Positions 38,808 to 51,849 of a stretch of DNA of 64,000 nt are shown piece by piece; positions within the stretch are counted from its first letter, which is position 1, and every line of letters begins with the position of its first letter. The translations under genes and the position numbers were made by a program. This DNA is from Asterochloris sp. CNOR1. Its lineage: Eukaryota; Chlorophyta; Trebouxiophyceae; Trebouxiales; Trebouxiaceae. Below the pieces are notes generated by a model. That model worked only from the letters and a program-made list of their open reading frames with translations, did no database searches and was not told the origin of the DNA. The DNA lies in assembly GCA_963969365.1 (NCBI GenBank), contig OZ017752.1, positions 1,054,001-1,118,000 of the forward strand, read 5' to 3'.

Positions 38808-41735
38808 ATGCAGGCACTAGCCAGAGCAGTGGCATCCAGATATGCCACGCTGGCACTTGCTGCCAGGCAGCCTGAATGCCAGCAGCTGTTCTCCACCGTC
38901 AGGTCTTGCCAGATAGCAACGGCAGCCAACCAGTCAGTCAGCAAAGCTCTTTTACACAGCCTCACATGGCGATCTGCAGCTAAGGTGGTTTCTGATGCAG
39001 GTATGCTGTTGTGCTGACACACAGGTAGGCCCAAGATGGCCCTTGTTGATGAGCGCGGTTGCTGATGTGCAGGGCCCCGCCAGACACAGGCACTGACAGC
39101 TTTCCGCCGTTTGAAGGCTACATATGCGCCTGACACCCCTGTCACCGCATTCCAGCAAGCCGTTCAGGCTTCTAAACTGGTAACATACCTTCACTTGGAA
39201 CCTCTTCTCACAGACACAGACCTGCAAAATCTTCGCTTGGCGTCTCAAAGTCTTTGCCATAGCATGTGCCATTGCCCCATATCCTGCAGGCAGCAGTGGC
39301 AGAACACCCATTGGTGGCTGGGCTGAGCCTAACAGCACGCAGGGCCATAGCGTGGTGGCTTGGGGGCACTGCAGGTGTGGCTAATCTGAGCACGTAGACA
39401 TGGCTGAGTGTGGCTGGAACCAAACAGCCTCAGCCGGCTCCCTCACTTGGGTCCACATCAGCAGCTGCTGTGGCTAGCACAGCATTGGCCTCATGGCGTT
39501 GTGGATGTTGCAGGTTGGGTTTTCAGCATGGTGGTACTGGGGGGCGTGACGCGCCTCACTCGCTCTGGACTATCCATGACAGACTGGAAGTTCACTGGGG
39601 AGAGGCCTCCCACGACACAGGTAGGGCCTAGGTTGCACAAGCCTGCAGGAAAGGCAGCCTGGCCTGCTTTGCTGCATGCCTGCACCAGGCTGTCCTGCTG
39701 TCTGTCACTCATCACTGGTGCATGCAGCACTGTGTGGTACCTGGCAGGATGCTTCCAAGGCAATCCGCTGAGCTGCCTCATGGCCAGCGCGCATCCTGCC
39801 TGCAGGAAGAGTGGGATGCAGAGTTTGCAAGATACCGTGCCTCGCCAGAGTACCGCAAAGTGAACAGGTCAGCTGCAGCTTCTGCTCTCCATATCTAGCA
39901 TCAGCAGCTGCAAGTCAAGCTCATGAGACAACTCACGTGCACTGGCATGACTGCTGCTCTGCCGCTCGGCACGTGAGCGCTGCTGTCTGATATGCAACCC
40001 TGCTGCCCTGCAGGAGCATGATGCTGGAGGAGTTCAAGTTCATTTACTGGATGGAGTACGCCCACCGCATGTGGGGCAGGGTCCTGGGGCTGGTCTTTGC
40101 AGGCAAGCCATGCCTGCTTTGGCCTGGGTGCCACAACGGTGTGCACGCTGGCTGTATGAAAGCAAAACTCTGTGTCCCCTACAGCTGTCTCGGTCAGCCT
40201 AATGCACTGACTGGTTATTCTGCAGGCCCGGCAGTCTACTTTGTGGCACGAGGCATGATCAACTCCGCCCTTGCCAAACGCCTGGGGCTACTTTTCCTGA
40301 TGGGCGGCACACAGGGTCTTGTGGGCTGGTGGATGGTCAAGAGCGGTCTGGAGGTGAGCTTGTGGATAGGCATCATCTGGCAGCATTATACAGTAAGCCC
40401 TGAGCATTACACCATGCTGTTTGTGTGGTTGCCCAGCATTGCTCTTCTGCATGTGGGTGACATTGTAACCAACCCCAAGGAGGACTGTGTGCTCAGACAG
40501 GCTGTGCTGCTTGCCTGGACTTCTCGACATCTGTGTGACAGTTGCAGGCTTCACTCTATATTGAGCTGGCGGTTGTCTGCTGCCTGCCTGAGGCTGATGC
40601 TGCCTGCAGGAGCCTGTGGAGGAGTGGGACATGCCCCGTGTGAGCCCCTATCGCCTGGCAGCCCACCTGACCTCAGCCGTGTCCATCTATGGCCTGCTGG
40701 CCTGGACTTCCTGGACCTTGCTGCACCCCTCCTCACCAGCCGCAAAGGCAGCTGGCTCCTCAATGGCAGCAGGGGCTGCCAGGCTGCGTGGAGTGGCTTA
40801 CCCGCTCACTGCACTCATCATGCTGACCGCAGTTTCAGGTGGAATGCACTTGCCCTCACGGCATTTCATGGTGTGCTGGCGGCCATTTCTTGCTTGCTGG
40901 AGGCACTTGAAGGGGTGCTGCTGCCTGACTCATAAAAGTTGATTGCTGAGTCCACCAACAACAGCTGCACGCTAGTGTGCTGGACTCAAACATTAGCAGC
41001 AGGCTTTGGCGCAAGCTCTATCTATGCCTAGGCTGAATGTCCAGCTGTGTCTTTGCCCAAAGTATGCCCCAACCTGCAGGTGCTTTTGTGGCTGGCCTGG
41101 GGGCTGGCCACGCCTACAATGACTTTCCCTGGATGAATGGGCAGTGGGTGCCAGACGAGTACTGGGCCATGCCGGGCTGGAGGGGGTTCTTTGAGAACGC
41201 AGCAGCTGTGCAGCTGCAACACAGGGTACTTGCTGGGACCACACTGGCGAGTGTCCTGGCCACATGGGCAGTGTTTAGGGGCAGGCCAATGCCAGCGGCG
41301 TCCCAGCGGCTTCTGAGTGCCCTGCTTGGCGTGACTGGTCTGCAGGTGGGGCACTCAAGTTGGCAATATACAGCAGCTGCTTGTGATGCATATCTCCTGT
41401 GGTCTGGCAGCATGTCGGCACATGCTTTTAATTCGCCCGGTACAATATTTGCAAAACCAAAGCTTGACAAGCATGCTGCTACGTAGTCCTCTGCTGCGCT
41501 GCAGGTGGCGCTTGGGGTCACCACGCTGATGGCAAATGTGCCAGTCAGCCTGGGGTCCTGGCACCAGGCCAATGCTCTGCTGCTGCTCACGGTGTCACTT
41601 GGGCTAATGCACACTTTGCGCAGGGGCCCCAGGCGATCGCCTCCGCTGCCGCCCAGCTTTCTCTCGCAGTATGGAACCATAATGGCAGCCGCTGGAGTGC
41701 TGGGCATTGGTGGAGCAGTGACGCTGCCATCCTGA
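38808..41735 (+). CDS. COX15: Heme A synthase (COX15)
   Basis: COX15 oxidises heme O to heme A in the inner mitochondrial membrane for cytochrome c oxidase. Exons: 38808-39000, 39073-39179, 39290-39374, 39514-39620, 39806-39867, 40014-40102, 40226-40353, 40610-40838, 41080-41345, 41505-41735. Exon 1 starts MQALARAVASRYATLALAAR, a good mitochondrial presequence. Family motifs: VVLGGVTRLTRSGLSMTDW, EEWDAEFARY, FKFIYWMEYAHRMWGR, LVGWWMVKSGLE, MPRVSPYRLAAHLTSA, AGHAYNDFPWMNGQWVP and VQLQHRVLAG. The four expected heme-ligand-type His are present (EYAHRMWG, LAAHLTS, QLQHRV, SWHQAN). Reading phase agrees across every junction. One intron (40103-40225) begins with GC instead of GT. No TGTAA is seen just after the stop. 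Confidence 0.95.
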
Positions 41736-41813
41736 TGGCAGGCATGTGTTAGCTGTGGCGTACTTCTCGTATTGAGAGACCCTTACTCTGCTTTAGCGCC
41801 GCTCTCAGTTTTG

Positions 41814-41818
41814 TTACA
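41814..41818 (-). terminator. Putative TGTAA poly(A) signal of the COPG gene
   Basis: Minus-strand TGTAA about 14 bases past the stop at 41832. Only 96 bp separate the COX15 and COPG stop codons, so the two transcripts are tail to tail. Confidence 0.4.
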
Positions 41819-41831
41819 CACCTCTCAGGAA

Positions 41832-44800
41832 CTATGCGTCTTGAATAATCTGATGTACTGTCTCATTCACTGCAGCATCTGCTGAACGCACAACTACGCT
41901 CATGGCCACCTCTCGGGAGGCCTCGATGCCAAACTTCAGGCGGACTAAGACTTGCACGTCACCAATGAACACTCCAGAAACAAGGGAGGTGTGCGACCGT
42001 GCATTGGGTGGGACTGCATCTGTCCCTTCACACACCTGCAAGGAAGGCACGCAAGGGGTGTTACCACCTCTAAATGCGCGACTGATGGCTGCAACCTGTC
42101 TGCTGTGCCAAGCAAAGAGACGTGCAGCCCGGCGCAGACGATGCTACTTGCGTCAGGCAGACACCTCAAGCCCCGCCAAGCCACGCATTATTTCATGGCC
42201 TGCCCACATCCTTCTGCACAAGCCCTACCTGCCACCACAACTACAGCCAGCACCTCCCCAAGCGCCCACTGAGCTGCTCAAGACTGCACAAAGCCTTGCG
42301 GGCTGCACACAGCTTTGCCAAAGCCTGTACACATACCCAAGCAAAGTCGCTGCCCCAGACACAGACCTGCATGCCCAGGGTTGCCACCACGGCCTCCACA
42401 GCCTCCTGAATGCTGTCGCGGGTGCCAAGACCGTAGCTGTCAGCCATTTCGCTCTCCTCGCCCAGCTCCTCCCAGACAGCGCGGAAGTTGGGCACTGCCT
42501 CTGCGCGCACATAGTCTGAGGGAGTGACCTCCAGGTCCTCCAGCTGGTACTCGTCCTGATAACCATCATCCTCAGCTTCACCTGCAGGGCAGAGGAGAGG
42601 GGACACACTGAGGTGTGCACAGAGAAGCATGATCAGCTTCGTCTGCACGAGGCTTTGCAAAGGTCACCTGATATGTGCAGGCAGCATATGGGCAAACGCT
42701 GGCTTCATTTGCAGGGGGCAAGGCTCAATATGCGCATCGGGCAGGGTAGACATACTGCCGTGTCAATCTGCCAAAGGTGCAAGCTTATGCCACATGGTGC
42801 AGATGTCTGCCGAGCAGATGCAGAATGCAAACAGATGTGTTTGTGACGAAAGCATCACAGGAAGGTCAACAGGCTGGGAGCAGAGAGTTTGCACGGACAT
42901 GCAGCGCACGTACCAGTCGTGGGGTCAATCTCCTTGACGGTGAAGTTGAGGGTGTTGGCGAACTTGCCAAAGGCCAGGGCGCCCCCAGCACGCTCTAGCA
43001 CAACATACGTCTGCCCTGCCTGACTGTAGGGCATCTGGGCCAGGGGAATCACCATGGACTCGTTGAAGTCCGGCTGCAGGCAGGGGAAGCTTGAGGCAAC
43101 CGAAACTGACTTCACGGCTGTGGATGCAGGACTGTGCACCTCAGCATCTACCTGCTCAGGGCATGTGACCATGACAGCAGCACACAGAAGCACTGAGACC
43201 ACAGTGCACGAGCATGGGGTGCTCACTGGCACAGCTGAGGCCAGCACTTGTGTGGTGACCACCATAATCCATCTCAGGGGCATGCCCACCGTCTCAGCAA
43301 AGACCTGGCACAGTGTATGTGGCAGTCGGGTATCCCATGGAAATCGCGGGCAGGGTTGCACAACAAGCAGCCAAGGCCCACTGCGGCGCATCAGGCAGCG
43401 CTCACCGCCTCAGCCAGGTCCATGGTAATGGACACCCCCTCCAGGATCTGCTCCTTCACCGTGTTGGTGCAGTTGAACTGGAAAACAACATGCTCGTCAA
43501 ACACATGCTTGACCACGACCACTGTGTACTCTGTCTCCTCCTCAGTCAGCTGGATGGGCTGGCTGCTCTTGAAGCAGTCCCCTAAGCCAGACAGCTGGGG
43601 CACCTGCAGGATGGCATGTAGGACATGGGCACAGAGGAGGGATGGCTGCTCTTGCAGCAGGCCAGCCCCCAGAGGCCCAGGGGGCCAGGGAGGGGGCTAC
43701 AACTCCAGACGCTTGGTTACAGCATACCCCAGAGCCTGCCAGCTTCCTGCAGGAGAGCTTGGCCCTGCATTTGCTGCATTGCAGAGTACCATGTGTCTTA
43801 CAAGGCCGGGTGGTCAACTGGTGCCAAAGCTCAGCCTCAAAGAGCAGCGCCACTGCACTCCAGAGGCATGCCTGCCTCCCTAAGGATGACTATGTCGCAG
43901 CACAGGCAGCACTGCCTGGATGGCGTATGCTGGGGCCCCTCAGCCCACCTTCTTGAGCAGCTCCACATACTCGGAGGCCTTGGGCGGCGCAGCCTTGGGG
44001 GCCTGTGCAGCGGCCTTGGCTGCCTGCCTGGCCTCCTTGGCCTTCACCCGGGGAGGGGTGACTGGCCGGTCCTTGGGCACTGACGCCTGCACACAGAGAT
44101 CTGGAGGGGCTGCAGAGAGGCAGCCGCAGCGTCTGAGCAGCAGCTGGAAGGCTGTGGCAGCGATGATGAGGGCAGAGCTGCAACCGAGAAACATCTTGAG
44201 GCTGCCTCTCAATCTCAAAGCAGCCTGTGCACACTGCCTCACCAGGTCAAAGGCGCGGTCAGCCCCATTCTCCAGGTACTGCCTCAGGCTCCTTTCCAGG
44301 TTCTTGGTGGGGATGTCCCAGGTCACATTGATGGCCTCCTCCCCACCCGCCTGCCCACCCAGCTGCTTCAGGTACAGCGTTGCCCGGTCTCGCACCTGCA
44401 AACAGGCAAGTTGCAGGAGTGAGCACGCTGCCTTGCTGCAGCAGACAACCCGGGTAGGCTTGGTGTGTGTTTGTGGGAAGTCAGGGGCAGAGCATTGCAC
44501 AGCAGCCTGCTGCTGGAATTGTGGGTGTCGCCCCATGCTGCGCCAGCAGGCAAAGTAATGAGCACTGAGCTGGCAGCTGTCAGATTGTCTTGCCAGTCTT
44601 GCTGGAGCACCAGTCCAGCAGCAGCAGCTCCTGGTGGCCCACACCAACTGTGCCTGTTGCTCAGCCAATGTGACACTACCCCTTCCTGCCATCACGCCCC
44701 CACCTCATCGTCATTGTCGTAAAGTGCCCGCCGCAGCAGCACGGTGATGCGCGGCTGCAGCTCGTGCACGAGGGCCCCAAACTTGGCCAGGCTTGACACC

Positions 44801-47800
44801 GCGGCTGCCCGCACAGTTGCATTCTCCAGGATGATCCGATTGTAGATATAGCGTATGTACTTGGCAGGATCCTTCGTCTTGGGGCCCTCCATGCCCAGCA
44901 GGTGCAGGATCTGAGTGGACAGGTAGGTGAACTCACAATCCTGCAGGGGGCAGCAGTAGGGTGTCCTTGCAAGGTGAGCATTCATCGCTGAATGAAGCTT
45001 TGCACGATGAGCTGGGAGGGTGGCCCCCGACATTGCTGCAGGATAGGCTTTGATGGTGAAGGTTTGACTCACTGAGTGATTCTCAGCAGGTCTTCTGGGT
45101 TCTGGGACTGCAGGGGACCTGGTGAATGGATGAGCTGCATGCCCCCGCTGCACACCCGAGATGTCTGAGGTGCAGTACACCCCCCTGCTTCCCTGGCAAC
45201 ACTCCAGCAGCTATCTTGTGCCCCGTCCATGACCTGCCATGACAAATGTGTGAGGCTGCTGTGTCTCAAACAACCTCATACGCTGCTGATGCCCGAGACG
45301 GAGGACTGCTGCCCACCCTGTGCCGCCAAGTCCAGCCCACCTCGATGAACTCGCAGAGGTGCCCCAGCCCCGATTCCTTGGCGTCAGGGATCTCTCTGAT
45401 CAAAATGAGGATGGAGTCCACGATGGCCTTCTTGTACTCAAACCCGCCGTCCTCGCGCAGCACATTGCTCAGGAAGTTCATGAGTGCGCGGTACTTCTGG
45501 GGGAACTTGAGGCACAGGGAGCGGATAGCCTCCACCACCACAATCTTGAAGTCATCCCCAATGTCGGTCATGAAGGTGCCAATCTGCAGGCAGAGGCGGG
45601 CAGAGGCATGTGAGCAGGTGCTGCAACCACACACGCAGGTGTGCAGGTGGCTGGGCAGGGAGCATCAGCTCAGCAAGCATGGACTGGGAACAGGCCCTCT
45701 CCCTGAAAGGTCACCATGCTGCTCAGGGGCACCTATGAAACCTTTTGTTGACGACCTCTACTGATCAGACAAGGGCCTGTGCTACAGTGGGCTGTGGCAC
45801 TGCAGCAGCAGCCTTTCATGCCCAGAGCAAGAAGACTGCCATGCTAATCTCCTGCTCCTGGCATTACACATTCAAACGCATGTACCAGTCTGATCAGCCC
45901 TTGCCTTGCCAGCACCAGCCAGTGCTGCCTCAGGCAGGTTGCCAAGTCACCTGCTTCAGAAGCCTGTCCACGCTGCCCTCATTGCCCGTCTTGAGCAAGG
46001 TAGTGATGGCCAGCGTGGCAATGCTGCGGTTGGAGTCAGAGATGAGTGCCTCCATGTCAATGTTGCAGTTGGTGACCGCCATGGGATGGGTCATAGCTAC
46101 CTTGTTCAGCGTCCGCACCGCTGCAAACCTGCACAACATGCAAGGCAAGCATCAGCGCAGTGCATGCAGTGCAGCAGATTCTACTGATGCGGGCAGACAG
46201 TCGCAAGTGCAGAGCACTGCATCATGGCGAAGTCATGGGCAGCAGTAGCTGCCCCCCTCCCCAAGGGTGCAGCGCGCCTTCTTAACCTGGATGTGCCAGA
46301 CATGCTCGTAGTCTGCTGCCTGTGCATTGAGGGCGCACGCACCTAACGACAGGCTTGTTGGAGGAGAGGAACAGCTGCAGCACTGTGACGGCCGGCGTGA
46401 GCTCCCGGCTGGTCACGTTGGGCATGTTGCAGATGGCCCGCGCAGCCTCAAAAATGACCATCTCATGCTTGTGGCGCAGGCAGGACTCGAGGAAGTCAAA
46501 GAAGGGGCGCTGCTCCCCTGCCAGCCCCGTCCCCGACTCTGAGATCACCTGGGCCACAAAGCGCACCAGCAGGCACTGCGCCAGGGGGGACCTGCAGAGT
46601 AATAAGGCATTTGACAGCCTGTTTAAGGGCTGGTGGACGAGACTTGCCTCAGCAGGCAGCAAGCTAGAGGGCACCCTGGCTGATGTGGCGACTTTGCAGT
46701 CTAGAGGCCCCTGCAGCAGGCCAGATACCACGCCACAGTGGGGCCATCAGACTGCACACCATGTAACAGGCCCTCAGGGACAGCAGGCAATGCCAGCAGC
46801 CTGTTATGGTCCCTGGTGCAGCACAGGGTGGGGCTGATGTCAGTCATGTTGCCAGCATGTATAGCTGCCAGCTCTACTGTAGGAGCCTCCCCTAAAAGCA
46901 GCTCGCAGACTGCTGTAGGCACAGGACTCAGCGAGGGCAGCCTGCCCACTGCACGTGCTGCCTGGCCCCCAAGGACCCGCCTGACTCCATTCCACACAAG
47001 GTTGGCAACTACGGTGCTGATAGCAAACATGTCACTCAGTGCAGGCACGCTCTGTGTGGACTCAATCGTTATCCCCTGCTCCGTGTCCCTGGCTGCGCTG
47101 GAGGGTTGCGACTAGCTTCTGCCCCACAGACCTGGTATCGGACCTTCTTGATGGAATCACTAAGGTGGAACCACACCTGACTTGGCTGCGGGTGAGGCTG
47201 GTGACCAGCTTGCTGACGGCCAGCCGGTCATTGGCTCTGAGTGCGTGCAGCAGGGCGACAGCATGAAATTGCACCATCCCGTGCTTGCTCTGCACCGCCT
47301 CCTGGATCTCATTGGTCCACCGCTTGACAATCTCCTGGTTGTGGTGCAGCAGGTGGAAGGCTGACACCAGCACCGCGCTGGCCACCACTGCCGACTTGTC
47401 CACCACCGCCTGCTTCAGATATCTGCAGGCACAGGCGCGAGGTCTCATCAGGGAGGTGCAGACGGGGTGGGGTGCATACTGTCGACAGGCTTACAATGCT
47501 GCATACAAGATGCCTGGTGTCACGAGCTTGAGTCGAGCAGGAATTTGCACAGAGAAGCACTGCTGCCTAGCCTTTGACTGCAACAGGCTTCCCTCCCCAC
47601 AGAGATGTGTTGCACAAGAAGGAGACGCAAGCAAAGCGCCTGCACAGACTGCAGCCCTCTGCAGGCACTGGGCCTGTGACCCCCTGCTGCATGGCAGCAC
47701 CAGCCTCGCAGGCCCTGGACCCAGGCCCACCTCTCAATCTGGGCCAGGAGCTGGTTGTCGGTGATGCTGCACAGGACACGAATGGCGTTGCTACGGTACA

Positions 47801-49082
47801 GGTCGGTGGAGGAGTTCATGTCCTTCATGAGGGAGGACGTGATGATGATGACCTCATCGGCGGAGGGGCACACGTCCTTGATCACCAGGTACACCATGCG
47901 CCGCAGGTTGGCATCCTTGTTCTGGAAAAGCTTGGTGACGCTGAAGAAGACCTCGGAGGCCTCCTTCTGCAGGGCAGGGTGGAGGGGAGCGCAGATATGA
48001 GTGGTGCGCAGCCTGCTGGCACTTGTGAGAGCAGCAGCTGCATGAAGCATGAGGCAGTCAGCTCAGCTGAGTGGGCTGCCCGCTGAACAATTGGCTATTG
48101 CAGGCCAAGCGCTAGATGTCAAAGCAGCCCAGCACATTGGCCGCTCCATGGAAGATCAGCTGGCAAAGCAGGCCAGCTGCTTCGAGGGGCTCAGGTTGGC
48201 GCACGGTGCATGACAGACACAGCTGTCGATGCAGGACACAAACTTTCATCAGAGGCATGCAGCACACTGGCGTGCGTGTGCCTGCTGCACAGGCAAGGTC
48301 AGGTTTTAAAGACTGCTGCGCCAGTCACGGCGCACGGCCGCAGCGCTCAGCTCACCTTGCTGAAGGTCTCGCCCTGGCACAGAAGGTACAGCAGCTTTGT
48401 GATGACCTGCAGCATATGCCAGGTGATACGGTAACGGCAGGTATGCGGCGCTCGGGCCTGTGCTTGCCAGACAAGGTGCCAGTGGTTGCATGGGCCAGTC
48501 ATTGCAGCAACGCAGGTGCTAGGCTGATGGCTGGCATCTGAGGCTGTGCCTGACAGACAGGACCCCTGCTGGTGTGTGTGTGTGTCCATGCCTGAACAAT
48601 GCCAGCCCTGCTCAGGCAGCAGTGAGGCTCCGCCTGGCGCCGGCTGGCCACCTATGGCACACCTGCTGACACCTCCTGGCATCGATCCGGGAGTCGTTGA
48701 AGACACGTGCCTCCTGTAGCACCGCCCCCTTCTCTATGCCATAGAAGGGAGAATACTCCGCTGCAGCAGACAGCACTTCTTCAAAAGCTGTGGGGGGGAA
48801 AGCCATCTGAGGCTAGAGCAGGCACCAAAGCACAGGGCCTGGCACTTGGCGTGCGCAGCAGCATGTGCCAGTGCCTTGTCTGGGAGCAGTGATGGAATGC
48901 TCCGCAGGCACGGCAATGACTGAGGCCTTCCTGCTGAGCAGCCTGTCTCAGGTCACAGAGCTGACTGCTGGCTGGGGTGTGCAAGATGAGGCAGAATCAA
49001 GCTCACTGTCCTCTTCCCGGTCCTCATCTTTCTTGTCTGGCCCCCGCAGCGGCGCAGACGCGTCTTGGGCTGTTGCAGCCAT
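41832..49082 (-). CDS. COPG: Coatomer subunit gamma (COPI coat)
   Basis: Gamma-COP is part of the COPI coat that forms Golgi-to-ER vesicles. ATG at 49082 starts [20 protein letters not shown]. The next exon encodes [18 protein letters not shown] (about 48750), then [16 protein letters not shown] (about 48390), [20 protein letters not shown] (about 47920) and [20 protein letters not shown] (about 47770). The alpha-solenoid continues with [20 protein letters not shown] (47300), [20 protein letters not shown] (46470), [20 protein letters not shown] (46010), [20 protein letters not shown] (45430), [20 protein letters not shown] (44890) and [13 protein letters not shown] (44390). The appendage domain follows, with [20 protein letters not shown] (43510) and VHQIIQDA at the stop (41832). 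Order and content match gamma-COP throughout, spread over about 15 or more exons. A Lys/Ala/Pro-rich linker (about 44000) separates solenoid and appendage. Confidence 0.94.
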
Positions 49083-49630
49083 GGCTGCCGGGGGCGCAGT
49101 GCTCTCAAGAGCGCTTTGATGTGCCCCTCCCCGTTGCTTGGGTCAGGCAATTGAGTGGTGACTGACAAGAGCGTTAGAATTGCTCCAGTGCTGCCCAGCA
49201 ATCCAGATGGTGGTTCCGACCTGCAGGAATGGAGATGGGTGCTCGACTGCATGAAGGAGTCTGTGCAAAGGATCTGAGACCATGCTCAACCTGAGGTTAG
49301 TGTGCAGTACCTCAGAAGGCCTGCTGCACACAATCGCATGGCACACACCTTCAGACCACCAAGAGCATCCCAGCCGGGCCTCCTGGGGGAAGCAGCGGAG
49401 GTGATCCCAAGCCCACAATCTAGTGTGCTGTATCAGTGATCTTCTCAATGCCGATTGCTGTCAATCATCCCCCGGGGGCACTCGAGTGTTAGGTTGAGAG
49501 GTTCTTCATCTTAGATCTGCCAGTATGCTGCGTTTACAGGTCTGCACTGCTCAGAACAGGCTGTGGCAGTCCAGACAAGTACTCAGGACCTGGGCCCTCA
49601 GCTGCAACATTGAGGTGCTGACCAGGCAGC

Positions 49631-50107
49631 ATGCCAGATCTCCAGTGGGAGAAAGAGCAGCAGCTGGACTGCAATCCAGCTGAGAGAGTGCTCACAGCTG
49701 CTGGATCGCAGCAGACTCTGTCCGGTGAGGAGGCCTGCATCATAACAGGGTTGGAACCCCTGCTTGTCTGGCATGCACCGTGCTGCCAGCATGCTACTTT
49801 GTCCTGCCAGAGTCGTGACCTGCAGGTGCCTCTCCTTGCACCGCAGCACAAGGCAACAACTTCCTCACCCTGATTGTGCAGAACACCAGCCATCGCTGGG
49901 CCCACAAGCGACCTGGCAGCCTGGCTGCAGCTGGCTCTCTTCCTGGTGCAGGAGCTTCCCCAGCCAGACCTGCCAGTGCTGTGGCCTGAGGGAGACCTGC
50001 AGCTGCAGACAGGGGCTCCCAGCCGCTGGACACCATGCTCCAGTACAGGTGTGCAGGTGGCCATCCCGTTGCTGACCCAGGGAGATGAGCTCCATGTTGA
50101 ACACTGA
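49631..50107 (+). CDS. Hypothetical protein, candidate two- or three-exon gene
   Basis: The last 234 bases (49874-50107) form a convincing frame with Leu/Gln/Pro content and codon use like the neighbours (DLAAWLQLALFLVQELPQPD, then LPVLWPEGDLQLQTGAPSRW), ending HVEH and TGA. Upstream, an ATG at 49631 opens a frame (MPDLQWEKEQQLDCNPAERV) with a possible donor TCCG|GTGAGG near 49723. Splicing between the two cannot be fixed by eye because several acceptors exist near 49826-49873. No family is recognised and no transmembrane or signal segment is evident. It may also be the 3' end of a longer transcript. Confidence 0.35.
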
Positions 50108-50514
50108 ACAGTGCTGCACAACACCTGTGCAGTTGTGGGCCCTGGCGCTAGTGGCAATGAGCACTGTCTTGACCGCTGAGCTGCTGGGCACAATGCTATA
50201 TCTGCGTTGCAGGTGCTTGGGACGCCTGTGGCTGAAGCAATCTTGTTCAATCTCTGATGCTGCGGGGTGGCATTCAACACAGTCAGCTTTCACAAGCAGC
50301 TGCACGCCTGCCAGCGCAGCAAATTGCCTGCAGCATGAGTGTGCTAATATAATTTCATCCAGAAAGCCTGATGCAGGGCTCAGGACTCCCTACAGGAAGC
50401 TGCTGCTGCCTTCAGCTCGTCTTACACAAGCATCTCCTATGCCGTGCCAGGGCACCAGTGAGCTGTGGGACTGTCAGGACTCTGACAAGGCTTGGGAGGC
50501 AATTAACACACCTG

Positions 50515-50685
50515 CAAGGTGGGCACATCAAGCAGGCTGCAGGGGAAGGCATGCCGACCATACGCAGGCTGGGCTATGACAGCATGAGGAAGGAGCTCTG
50601 CTGCCTCCCTGATGTGTGTTTGTGTTACTCTCATGTCAGGCAGCAAGTCTTTGGCAAGGGTAGTCAGATCCATGCCTGTGGGCAG
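50515..50685 (-). CDS. Hypothetical exon on the minus strand
   Basis: A minus-strand frame begins just after a CCCACAG acceptor and reads MDLTTLAKDLLPDMRVTQTH, then REAAELLPHAVIAQP, ending at a TTGCAG|GTGTGT donor. A short upstream exon ATG G| (near 50735, donor GTGAGG) would be in phase and would resemble the tiny first exon of the UTP6 gene. The helix-like content hints at a small helical domain, but I cannot name one. Downstream exons are not established. Confidence 0.28.
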
Positions 50686-51849
50686 CAGAAGGCAACCAGC
50701 AGCGGCTGGGAGCCGACCGTTTGCCTCACCCATGGTCCAGCACCAGCAAGTGCCCCTCCACTGTGTGCTGCTGCACGCTGTGTCTGTCTGTGCCATGTCA
50801 CCCCGTAACAAGTTGGTGCTCTGAAAAGCAGACTGTGCTGGTACTGCAAGTGGTGGCCCTTAGACGGGCAAATCAGCATGCTGCCTCCAGCCTGTAAAGG
50901 ATGCATGCCGCCTGCTCACGCCAAGAGGGCTACCTGCAGCAGCCCTGTGCGGCAGCTTGGGGCCCTCATCAGTGAAGCTGCAGGCCATAGAATGCAGCTC
51001 TTGCATTTCTGGCACTTGGGAACACGTCAAGCTGCTGCTCCGCCAGAAAGCTGAGCAACGCCATGCAGCCCCGATATCGAGTGCAGAGGTACAGGTGCCC
51101 ACCAGCTGGCAGGGAACATGCCAGGGCCAGCCCACAATGGTACATTCAACAGCAGGTCCGCGGCATGCAGCAGCTACACCAGGACAAGCTGAAGCAGTGA
51201 AGTGCAGCCTGCTCCAGCGTTGAGGGTCTGCGGCCAGCAATGCTGAAACGAGTAGCCGTGCAGCTCCTGTTCGTATGCCTGAGCACTTGACAAATTAAAC
51301 CCTCCTCATGCAAAACGCAGGCTGCCAACTGCATGCTCACCTGTGGATGCCTTAGCCTCCTTAGCCTCCGCATCTCATCATCTCATCATGTAGGAGCCTG
51401 GAAGAAGCGCTCATCTGGGAGCTGCAGCTGTCTGCCCTTCAAAGAAGAACTCAACCGTCTGGAATTCTAGCAAGACTGTACAGTGCAGCATGGCTGCAGC
51501 AAAGTGCCTGGTGGAAGCTTCAAGGCATCTGCCAAAGTTCCAGAGACCATATCGCGGCCCTCAGGCTGTCGTTTCCTCACAAGCTTCCTTTTGGACATGG
51601 CGATCTGAAGGCATGGGGACAATGCTGAACATTGATGCTGTGAGCCTGCTGGATCCCGGTCTCGATCAAGTCCAGTGATCTTAGCCTACTGTCGCATGCC
51701 GAAGCTTAGGGTAGAGCCCTTAGGTTAGAGCCCTGTTTCAGCAGCCGGCACATGCAGAGGCGAAGGCCCCACTTACTGGACGCCAGGGTCTTATTGCCGC
51801 CGGTTGGTTCCTGCTGATCTGATATCCCAGCAGCCAGGCAGCACAGTCG

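Larger units (their letters stand above)
49083..51849. other. Poorly resolved 2.8 kb stretch with candidate exons on both strands
   Basis: This lies between the divergent starts of COPG and UTP6. Coding-like pieces include 49873-50107 plus (listed separately), about 50680-50515 minus (listed separately), about 50300-50130 minus (FAALAGVQLLVKADCVECHP) and 51600-51472 minus (MSKRKLVRKRQPEGRDMVSG, 43 codons). There may be one small gene per strand, or unspliced fragments of one. I recognise no family. 49083-49600 shows nothing I can support. Confidence 0.35.

Noticed and set aside
49534-50280. 248-codon minus-strand open frame
   Set aside because: Cys/Ser/Arg-rich composition unlike neighbouring proteins and better coding signals in other frames over the same stretch; probably a chance frame in GC-rich DNA.
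51490-51678. 62-codon plus-strand frame starting with ATG (MAAAKCLVEASRHLPKFQRP)
   Set aside because: The opposite strand shows an equally good short frame, and there is no family match or splice context. Not supported as a gene.
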